Assembly: GCA_016946835.1 (NCBI GenBank)
Contig: JACVTC010000209.1
Location: 1-15,000 of the forward strand
Length of the DNA stretch: 15,000 nucleotides
Source: Neocallimastix lanati (nom. inval.)
Lineage: Eukaryota > Neocallimastigomycota > Neocallimastigomycetes > Neocallimastigales > Neocallimastigaceae
Direction: 5' to 3'
Within the stretch, counting starts at the first letter, position 1. Every line of letters starts with the position of its first letter. Made by a program: the position numbers and the translations under genes. A model generated the notes under the pieces. That model saw only the letters and a list, made by a program, of their open reading frames with translations. It was not told the DNA's origin and searched no databases. Of the stretch, positions 8,508 through 15,000 are shown in pieces.

Positions 8508-9416
8508 ATGACACACTTTTTATATAGAAAAAAATTAAAGAATAAATTAAAAGACATTGAAATAAAAGATTCATGTCAAAAAATGTGCCAGGTCCCAAGT
8601 TACAAAATAAAACCATACTACTCTTCTAACAAACGAGCTTCCGAAGTTTTTAAGTTAATATACATGGACACAGTAACCATTGATAAACCATCTATGTTTA
8701 AAAAAATAAAAACACATTTTAACCATCCTAGATGATTATTCAAGATCTGGATGGGTTTTTATTCGCCAATTCAAAAGAAAAGAAAATTTTTTTTCAATAT
8801 ATTCCTTAAAATGGAACAAGAAAATTATTAAACATATTCAATAAAAACATTACGAACATCAGAACGGACAATGGGACAGAGTTCAAGAATTCAAACTTCG
8901 AAGAACTCTGTAATAACAAAGACACTATACAACAATTCATTGTACCATACAAACCCACAACAAAATGGCCATTCCGAAAGATTCAAAAGAACAATTATTA
9001 ATGCAGCAAAAGCCATATTAAAGGAAGCCAAACTTAATGGACCAATTCTAGGGAAGATGCAGACAGTACTGTAAATTATATACATAACAGGATATCTCCT
9101 AATGGTATTAACCAACAAGTTCCTAATGAATTATTTATACAACGAAAAAGGTGAATTACAATAAATTCAAAGTCTTTGAATGCCTAGTTTTTTTTTATTA
9201 TGTACCAAAACAACTTCGAAAAAAAAAGCTCAATAATTCCACCTCTCCTTTGGTATTTTTTATCGGTTACGATGATATAAAACTATACCATTTATAATAA
9301 CAAAATCATCACTTCAAGAGCAGTCAAATTCTACGAAGATACTTTTCTAAATGTCTCCGTGCCAACCTCTTATCCTTCTTCTATTCCTTTTTCCCTTTTT
9401 TTTTTTTTTTTTTTTT
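8508..9416 (+). pseudogene. copia integrase remnant
   Basis: Integrase inserts the element cDNA into chromosomes, using a DDE catalytic triad. A cysteine pair like that of the zinc-binding domain is seen in DSCQKMCQVPSYK (frame from 8508), with three residues between the cysteines instead of the usual two. The catalytic core follows: ILDDYSRSGWVF (from 8725), IRTDNGTEFKNSNFEELC (from 8858), then NPQQNGHSERFKRTIINAAK (from 8952), which carries the glutamate. After it come STVNYIHNRISPNGINQQV, KVFECLVFFYYVPKQL, and FIGYDDIKLYHL with the C-terminal NNKIITSRAVKFYEDTF. The pieces lie in successive different frames: about five frameshifts in roughly 900 bases, plus stops at 8842, 9152 and 9295. All three catalytic residues are still readable, but no continuous protein can be made. 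Confidence 0.93.
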
Positions 9417-10544
9417 GAAGTTGAAGAGGAAACCGACAACATACACAAAAAAAAACTACGAAACACAAAATATTAACAACATTAACAACAACAACAACAA
9501 CAACAACAATATTGATCTTAGTATAAATAATCCTATTAATTTCAGCATTTCAAACTTAAATTCTTGTAATAACACAAACAACAGATACTAACAAATTAAA
9601 TTCTCCAAATTTACCTGTCAACAATCAACAAAATTATTTGGATATCCTTAATCAAAATTTAATTCAAACTCCATATTATCCAAATAATTTACTTTATTAC
9701 AACAAAATTCTTTTCTCTCACTCACTATCAAATTCTACCAAACGGACACAATCCATGATCATCCAAATTTCAATCAAAATTTTAATTATCAGCATTTTCA
9801 ATGATTATTATAATTACTTAAATATATACAAAATAATTTAAATGATTTAAATGATTATCATTCATTTATTTTTGATCAAAAAAAAAAAAAAAAATTGAAA
9901 AATTTAAATAATGCAAATCAAAATAAATTAAACAATTTTAAATACTAATTTAAATTTAAATAACATAAGCAATACTTTTCAATAAAACTCTTCTTTAAAT
10001 AATAATGATGAACACTCGAATTTAAAATAAATTATTAGCAATAATAGGACTGATGAACCAACCAACTTAGAAAAACTAGGTTAATAAAAATTACTCTATT
10101 TTTAAATTGAAAAATCAATTAAAAATATTTCAACTACAAATAATTATTATTAATTTAAATTCTAAACCTGATCATGAAGAAAATAAAAGCGATAAAAACA
10201 ATGAAAACCAACCTGAAGATAATATCAATAATGAAGAGCCCGCCCAGATAAACTCAAAGATAAATGACACCAATATCAAATACCAGTATTCGACTTTCAG
10301 CCTGGATGCAACTCTAGAAAATGACAATTTTAGTGAAAATTTGAAAAAACAAGGAAAACATATAGAGAAATCCCCCACTGAAATTGTAAGTAAAGTTAAA
10401 TATAAGGAAAATAATGTTATAGCCGAATTAAGCAAAAATAAATCGAATGAAAATGCATTAAATAAATCAGAATAATTCAATTAATAAAAACGACGAAATA
10501 AATAAAACAAATAAAAGTAATTCTCTTTAAAAGAAAATCGCTAA
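9417..10544 (+). pseudogene. Asn-rich linker between integrase and reverse transcriptase
   Basis: Copia polyproteins carry a poorly conserved, low-complexity linker here. The visible pieces fit: EVEEETDNIHKKK from 9417, an AAC/ACA run at 9480-9510 that gives poly-Asn, and a frame from 10107 to 10475 that is open for 122 codons and rich in Asn, Glu, Lys and Ser (SKPDHEENKSDKNNENQPED). That last frame is the longest intact coding piece in the element. I see no domain in it and do not treat it as a separate gene; frame changes and stops break the rest. Confidence 0.7.
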
Positions 10545-11458
10545 ATAGAAAAAATAAAAGAGTCAAGTTCAGAAGAACTAGTAACCAACATGATTACAAC
10601 ACTCGAAGTAATAAATAAAAAAAAAAGAAAACAAGAGAAAAATGAAATTAATGCCAATAAAAAGTTCAAATCCTTTAACATAGATGATACAGTGAGTAAA
10701 ATGGCAAACGATTCAGTTAAACATCTAAGTTAAACCAGAGAATTTTAGAGATATAAGATATAAACCAGATAAGAACGAATGGCTAAATGCTGTCAACGAA
10801 ATGAATTAAAAATTAAGAGAAATTTAAAAAAGTATACGAAACAGTTAATAAGTTTTCTCAAAAATTCAAATGTTATAACATTATGATGGGTATTTAAAAT
10901 ATATAAACATGATTCTGAAGGAAATGTCATAAAAAGGCTTAGAAGCGAATCATGTTTATATACAAAGTTTAATAAAAGAAGAGAAATTACTCGTATCCTA
11001 ACTGTTTATATTGATGGCATTACTTATAACAGGAACTGAAGAAGAAATCACAAGAACAAGAAAAATTTCTGAAAGAGAAATTCCAGATCACATCCATTTG
11101 GTAGATGAAGCCAATTTTATTATTGAGGTAAAATTTGAAAAATGCAAAAGATGGTTATTTTATTACATCAAAAGAATTACACAAAAGATATACTGAAAAG
11201 ATTCAACATTGAAAAAGTGCATACCTTCATCATATATGATTCCTATGGAAAAATGAAGAAATGAGAAAGAAGAAACTTTAATTCAACCAAACCCAGAAAA
11301 GCAATCGGAAGTTTATTGTATCTCGCTATTTGTAACAAATCAAAACCTGACATATTATTCGCGGTTAAGGTAAAGTAAAGCATCTAGAAAATCACAAGAT
11401 CCCACATATGAAGATTATTTTCATGTTTTAAAAAAAATTTTCAGATACTTAAAAAGAC
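10545..11458 (+). pseudogene. reverse transcriptase remnant with deleted core
   Basis: Reverse transcriptase copies the element RNA into DNA. A lead-in (10545-10733) contains FNIDDTVSKMANDSVKHLS, and the conserved N-terminal motif follows one frame on: NFRDIRYKPDKNEWLNAVNE (from 10741), closed by TAA at 10807. Next are VYETVNKFSQKFKC (10832) and WVFKIYKHDSEGNVIKR (10887). Immediately after this the text jumps to CLYTKFNKRREITRILTVYI, which belongs near the active site. The intervening fingers and palm, normally well over 100 residues, are missing. The active-site box reads YIDG where copia enzymes have YVDD, so its second aspartate is gone. The frame then shifts into LLITGTEEEITRTRK (from 11020). 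The thumb/connection part to 11458 is heavily broken. Confidence 0.92.
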
Positions 11459-11964
11459 AAGCAAAATTATAGAATAAAATTTAAATCTAAGAGTGAAAAG
11501 GAATTTGAAGCATACGTTGATGCAGATTTCGGAGGTGACTTAGATACGAGAAAATCAATCACTGGTTATTTTAATGCTAATGGGTGGAGGATCAACAAGT
11601 TGGTACTCGAAAGCTACAGAAATGTATATCCACTTCAACTGCAGAAAGTGAGTACTATGAATTAAATAAATGTTCTAATCACTATTTATGGTATAATAAC
11701 ATATTTAATTTAAGGAATTAAATATTAATATCAAACCTAATAACAAAGCGACCATATATAATTTCAAGAATGAAACAATCAATCCAAAATCAAAGCACAT
11801 AGATATCAAATATCATCATATAAGAGATTTAGTTGGAGAAGGCAAAATAGACCTCTAAGTATATAAAATCCTAAGACAATCTAGCAGACGGTTTTACTAA
11901 ATATCTAAATAACCCATTGATGACAAAATTTAGAAATAACACATTAACTTTAATAGAATATTAA
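11459..11964 (+). pseudogene. RNase H domain and polyprotein C-terminus remnant
   Basis: RNase H removes the RNA template after reverse transcription. The domain is readable in four frames: FKSKSEKEFEAYVDADFGGD and LDTRKSITGYFNANG (frame from 11480), GGSTSWYSK (11586), STSTAESEYYELNKCSNHYL (11629), then PNNKATIYNFKNETINPKSK and HIDIKYHHIRDLVGEGKIDL (from 11733). The end ADGFTKYLNNPLMTKFRNNT closes at TAA 11962-11964. The first catalytic Asp (VDADF) and the Glu (AESEYY) are present; the DNKA motif expected later reads NNKA, so a third acidic residue appears lost. The stop lies 13 bases before the 3' LTR. Confidence 0.92.
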
Positions 11965-11965
11965 A

Positions 11966-11977
11966 CTTTGGGGGGAA
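11966..11977 (+). promoter_or_regulatory. polypurine tract priming plus-strand synthesis
   Basis: CTTTGGGGGGAA, with six G in a row, ends directly at the first bases of the 3' LTR (TGTTATG). In LTR retrotransposons a purine run at this spot survives RNase H and primes plus-strand DNA. It is the only G6 run in the window. Confidence 0.85.
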
Positions 11978-12247
11978 TGTTATGTTAAGAATAATAATTA
12001 AAGTTTAATATTATTTAGTATAGTTAAAAAAAATTTATATAATATGTACATGTATAATTTGATACATATGTAATTAGGCTTGAATAACTTAATAATCAAG
12101 CATAACATTTTAACAAATGCATTTCATATGTATTATGAATCATTTTATAGCCCTTGTGTTACTATATTTGATCTATATTATATAATTGCATATAATAATA
12201 CTATTAATAAAATAGTTTCTTTTATTTATAAAATTTATCATTAAAAC
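11978..12247 (+). repeat. 3' long terminal repeat
   Basis: The start TGTTATGTTAAG abuts the polypurine tract, giving the canonical TG end. The body matches the 5' LTR, including TTTTATAGCCCTTGTGTTAC, TATAATTGCATATAATAATA and the end AAATTTATCATTAAAAC. An extra AAATGCATTTCATATGTATT segment near 12115-12134 is absent from the 5' copy. Substitutions and small indels throughout show that the two LTRs have drifted apart since insertion. Confidence 0.92.
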
Positions 12248-12252
12248 TTTAA

Positions 12253-12375
12253 ATATATACTTCCAATATATAGATTTTTATAATTTAAATTTAATATTAA
12301 TACCTTTATAATAAAAGTATTTTGGCAAAAAAAAAAATAATTATAACAATAAACTTTATATTTTACTTAAAAAAT
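12253..12375 (+). repeat. right half of the local repeat interrupted by the retrotransposon
   Basis: ATATATACTTCCAATATATA, GATTTTTATAATTTAAATT, AATATTAATACCT, AAGTATTTTGGCAAAAA, AACAATAAACTTTATATTTT and TTAAAAAATG follow the 3' LTR and match 12793-12909 closely. With 6731-6838 it reconstitutes one repeat copy split by the insertion. Confidence 0.85.
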
Positions 12376-12477
12376 GTTTTTAAAATTATTAATAATTAAT
12401 ATCATAATTACTAGTTATATATTATTATTATTATTAATATTACTATTAATTTTTATTTATTTTTTTTTTTTCTTGTA

Positions 12478-12527
<50 letters not shown>

Positions 12528-12701
12528 TTATAATTATTATTAATTTTACTTATTATATATTTTAAGTATTCATTTAAGCGTTAATACAATAATTCTTTTT
12601 CATTTGTCAATAGCACACAAAATAATCAAAATAATAACATATTTCTATTCATTTTTTTTTTTTTTTTTTCTATTTTTTTAAATTTTTTTTAAATGATATA
12701 T
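12376..12701. other. AT-rich spacer with TTA array
   Basis: Contains a TTA/ATT triplet run at about 12478-12527 and T tracts. No coding signal is seen. Confidence 0.65.
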
Positions 12702-12909
12702 ATATATAAATTTTTTATTCTATTATATATATTATTTTATTCTAATTTTTAAAATTTACATATAAATTTTTTTTTTATTTTTTTTTTTCTATTATAATTA
12801 TATACTTCCAATATATAGATTTTTATAATTTAAATTAATATTAATACCTAAAGTATTTGGGCAAAAAAATTAGTAATAACAATAAACTTTATATTTTACC
12901 TGAAAAAAA
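12702..12909 (+). repeat. uninterrupted copy of the local repeat (empty site)
   Basis: This copy runs continuously from ATATAAATTTTTTATTCT through TTATTTTATTCTAATTTTT, a T-rich spacer and TCTATTATAATTATATACTTCC to CAATAAACTTTATATTTTACC. Its left part equals 6731-6816 and its right part equals 12253-12375, with no LTR sequence between. It is a paralogous pre-insertion site. Confidence 0.85.
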
Positions 12910-13134
12910 TTTTTTTTTATTATATCGTAATATCTTATTTTATATATTTTTTTAATATAAATAATTATCAAAATTAAAATATTAATAATATACAACAAGT
13001 AATTATAATTATAATAATTATTAATAATTTTTTTTAAAACATTTTTTTAATATAAAGTCTATTATGATATCTTATTTATTTGATTAATAATAATAATTAT
13101 ATAATTAGATTTATTTTATATTTTATATATATGC

Positions 13135-13231
<97 letters not shown>

Positions 13232-14146
13232 GAACGTTTTTAAGTTAAAGGAAGAAACGAACAAAAATAAATTTACCAAAGTTAATGAAATTATATATTT
13301 TACTTTTAACTTAAATATTATTGAACATTAATATGAAAAATATATATATAAATTATAATGTATTATTTTTTTATTTTTTATTTTATAATATTTTATTTTA
13401 TTTTATTATTTTTATTAGATATTTAATTATTTACTTCATTTTTTTTTGTTTTAATAATTTTTTTTTTCTTTTATGTTTGATTATAAAACTTAATTATCAT
13501 TATTTTTATTATTTTTATTAATATATCTTTAAATACCACTTAATTGTCACATTGTATTTTAAATGTATACATTTCATTTGAAAATTCATCTAATGAAGAG
13601 AAAAAATAATAACAAAAAAAAAAAAAAATTAGTAAATTTAATCATTATTATAATGTAAAAAAAAAAAATTTAAATGGTTTATCATTTCTTAGGTGAATTG
13701 AAACAAAAATTTATTAAGTAATAAAGTTTTTCATTAATGTAAATTTAGATAATTTAAGAGTTTCATTAGTTCTAAATATAGTGTAATAATTATTTATATA
13801 TATATATTTATTATAGTTTTATATATAAATTTTTTATTTTATAATAAAAAAAAAAATATAAATGAATAAATAAGTTAACAATTAGAACAAGATTATTAAT
13901 ATAAATCAATGAATAATCAACTAAAAAAAATAAATGAAAAAAAAAAGGTTACTTTTTTTTTTTTTTAATTGTATAAAATAGTTTTATATATTTGGTTTAT
14001 ATAAATAATTAAATTATTAAAAAAAAATATTTATATATATTAGTACTACTACTAATAATAATAATAATAATAACAATAAAATAAAACTAGTTAATTATAA
14101 TAATTATTATTAATTCATTAATAATTTTGCTAGTAAAACATAATAT
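12910..14146. other. AT-rich non-coding region
   Basis: T and A tracts, TA runs and triplet arrays dominate. Frames at about 13080-13331 and 13321-13521 are poly-Leu or Phe/Tyr/Ile strings produced by TTA and T runs. I see no gene before the promoter-like T tract at 14147. Confidence 0.65.
13138..13231. repeat. TTA triplet microsatellite, about 31 units
   Basis: An uninterrupted run of about 31 TTA/ATT triplets, the longest triplet array in the window. Read on the other strand it would give poly-Asn, but the flanks show no supporting protein. Confidence 0.93.
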
Positions 14147-14228
14147 TTTTTTTTTTTATTCATTTTTTTTATTTTTATTTTTTTTTTTTTTTTTTTTTTT
14201 TAAATAAAAGTTTTTTTTTTATTCAATA
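14147..14228 (+). promoter_or_regulatory. T-rich tract upstream of a putative start codon
   Basis: A dense series of T runs, including 24 T at 14178-14201 and a TTTTTTTTTTATTCAATA stretch, ends directly before the ATG at 14229. Poly-T tracts just before genes commonly act as open-chromatin promoter elements in AT-rich genomes. The role here is inferred from position only. Confidence 0.3.
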
Positions 14229-14769
14229 ATGAATAAAGATAATAATACAAAAGAAAAAGGTAATACTATTATTATCTATAATAAAAAGTTAATAATAATA
14301 ATGTATAATATAAATATTATTTAAAAAATAAATTAAGAACAAAAATAAAAAAAATAAAAATAAAAAAAAAAAAAAAGGAAAAAGTTCATAAAAAAAATTT
14401 AAAAATTATATATATAAATATTTATATAATAATAATCCTTTTATACATAATTATTATTATTTTTTTTAAATATAAATAAATTTCTTTTTATATATCTACC
14501 TTTATTATCTTAAAATATACCTGAAAATTATAAATTATTATTATCATTTTATGGATAAAAAAAAAAATGAATAAATATGAATAAAATGGTATATTTATGA
14601 TAACCCGTAACATCACTTATTATTATTTATTAAATTTATATATATATAATATACTATAAAAATAATACTCAATATAAAATACAACATAATAAAATATATT
14701 ATATTACCTCCATCAAACTATTTTTAAAATTATATTTAATTAATTCCTTGTATATAATAATACTATTTA

Positions 14770-14839
<70 letters not shown>

Positions 14840-15000
14840 TATGAATATGTAACTAAAATACAATAAAAAAAAAAAAAAAGAATCGAGCAATGACAAGAAG
14901 GAAAATAAATTAGTTATTAATACTTCTTCAACCAATATCGAGAAGTCACAAAAAAGTGGAAACTCATCAAAATCACCTAATGATGATAGTGAACGATTTG
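14229..15000 (+). CDS. putative spliced gene, 5' part, function unknown
   Basis: A two-exon start is proposed. Exon 1 is 14229-14259 (ATG, reading MNKDNNTKEK plus the first base of a codon). A GT-AG intron spans 14260-14880 (donor GGTAATAC, acceptor AAAAAAAG). Exon 2 runs from 14881 off the window edge, reading SSNDKKENKLVINTSS, then TNIEKSQKSGNSSKSPNDDS and ERF. The split codon joins as GAA and the frame carries on, giving about 50 residues. Exon 2 is the only long stretch outside the retrotransposon with balanced base use and no stop for over 140 bases (14853 onward). It has no ATG upstream in its own frame before the stop at 14850, so an intron or a missing start is needed. The protein start is hydrophilic and rich in Ser, Asn and Lys, probably disordered; no domain, signal peptide or membrane segment is visible. 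The acceptor lacks a pyrimidine tract and the intron is long, so exon 1 could be wrong even if exon 2 is real. Confidence 0.5.
14769..14839. repeat. AAT triplet microsatellite inside the proposed intron
   Basis: About 23 AAT triplets lie 40 bases before the proposed acceptor site. A reverse-strand frame reading poly-Tyr here is an artefact of this run. Confidence 0.92.

Larger units (their letters stand above)
6839..12247 (+). mobile_element. degenerate Ty1/copia LTR retrotransposon
   Basis: The element is about 5.4 kb and carries two related direct LTRs (6839-7087 and 11978-12247) around gag-like sequence, integrase, an Asn-rich linker, reverse transcriptase and RNase H, all on the plus strand. 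Integrase lying before reverse transcriptase is the diagnostic order of Ty1/copia elements; Ty3/gypsy has the reverse. A polypurine tract (TTTGGGGGG) precedes the 3' LTR. Candidate target duplications are ATTAA (6834-6838) and TTTAA (12248-12252), one mismatch apart. The element cannot be autonomous: pieces of the polyprotein occur in all three frames with stops between them, and the reverse transcriptase core is missing. Its base composition is clearly richer in G and C than the flanks. A tRNA primer-binding site was not recognised after the 5' LTR, where CAACAACAA leads into poly-A. Confidence 0.95.

Noticed and set aside
8371-8616. 81-codon reverse-strand frame
   Set aside because: It lies antisense to the integrase zinc-binding region and resembles no protein.
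8891-9118. 75-codon reverse-strand frame
   Set aside because: It is antisense to the integrase core with DNGTEF and NGHSERF.
10172-10480. 102-codon reverse-strand frame with hydrophobic stretches
   Set aside because: It is antisense to the Asn/Glu-rich linker; Phe/Leu text is what reversed Glu/Lys/Asn codons give.
13080-13331. 83-codon poly-Leu frame and its reverse poly-Asn partner
   Set aside because: Both come from the 31-unit TTA array; flanking residues show no protein character.
14699-14935. 78-codon reverse-strand frame with poly-Tyr
   Set aside because: It is antisense to the exon at 14881-15000 and to the AAT array.
1-15000. tRNA, rRNA or CRISPR-like structures
   Set aside because: No tRNA B-box-like GGTTCRANNC block, no rRNA-like GC-balanced stretch and no regular repeat-spacer pattern was found by eye; the 1964-2297 array has A-rich fillers, not unique spacers.

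Overview
The window is extremely AT-rich nuclear DNA from a eukaryote. It is full of long A and T homopolymers, ATT/AAT triplet runs and other simple repeats, and it has very few genes. Together with a decayed Ty1/copia (Pseudoviridae-type) retrotransposon and one spliced-looking, Ser/Asn/Lys-rich reading frame, this best fits an anaerobic gut fungus (Neocallimastigomycota). A dictyostelid or another AT-extreme protist cannot be excluded from sequence alone; the lack of genes over about 14 kb argues somewhat against the gene-dense Dictyostelium genome.

Layout. Bases 1-6730 are a non-coding desert: poly-T tracts up to 52 bases, many microsatellites, a six-copy minisatellite built on a 12-bp palindrome (1964-2297), a 55-nt nested hairpin (3573-3627), an inverted-repeat structure with CGCCTA ends (4716-5096) and a 111-bp tandem duplication (5325-5572). 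Bases 6839-12247 are one LTR retrotransposon: a 5' LTR, then gag, integrase, an Asn-rich linker, reverse transcriptase and RNase H in copia order, then a polypurine tract and a 3' LTR. It is dead: the coding frame is broken by many frameshifts and stops, the catalytic core of the reverse transcriptase is deleted, and long poly-A runs interrupt gag.

The retrotransposon sits inside one copy of a local repeat. A second, uninterrupted copy lies about 450 bp downstream (12702-12909) and serves as a natural 'empty site' supporting the insertion boundaries. Bases 12910-14228 are again repeat-rich and non-coding.

At the right edge a protein-coding gene seems to begin. A 31-nt first exon (from 14229), a 621-nt GT-AG intron and a second exon join in frame and run off the window. 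No function can be assigned from its roughly 50 visible residues. No tRNA, rRNA, CRISPR array or complete intact protein gene was recognised. No clearly novel gene system is present; the points of most interest are the nested repeat/retroelement history, the palindromic minisatellite and the possible MITE.
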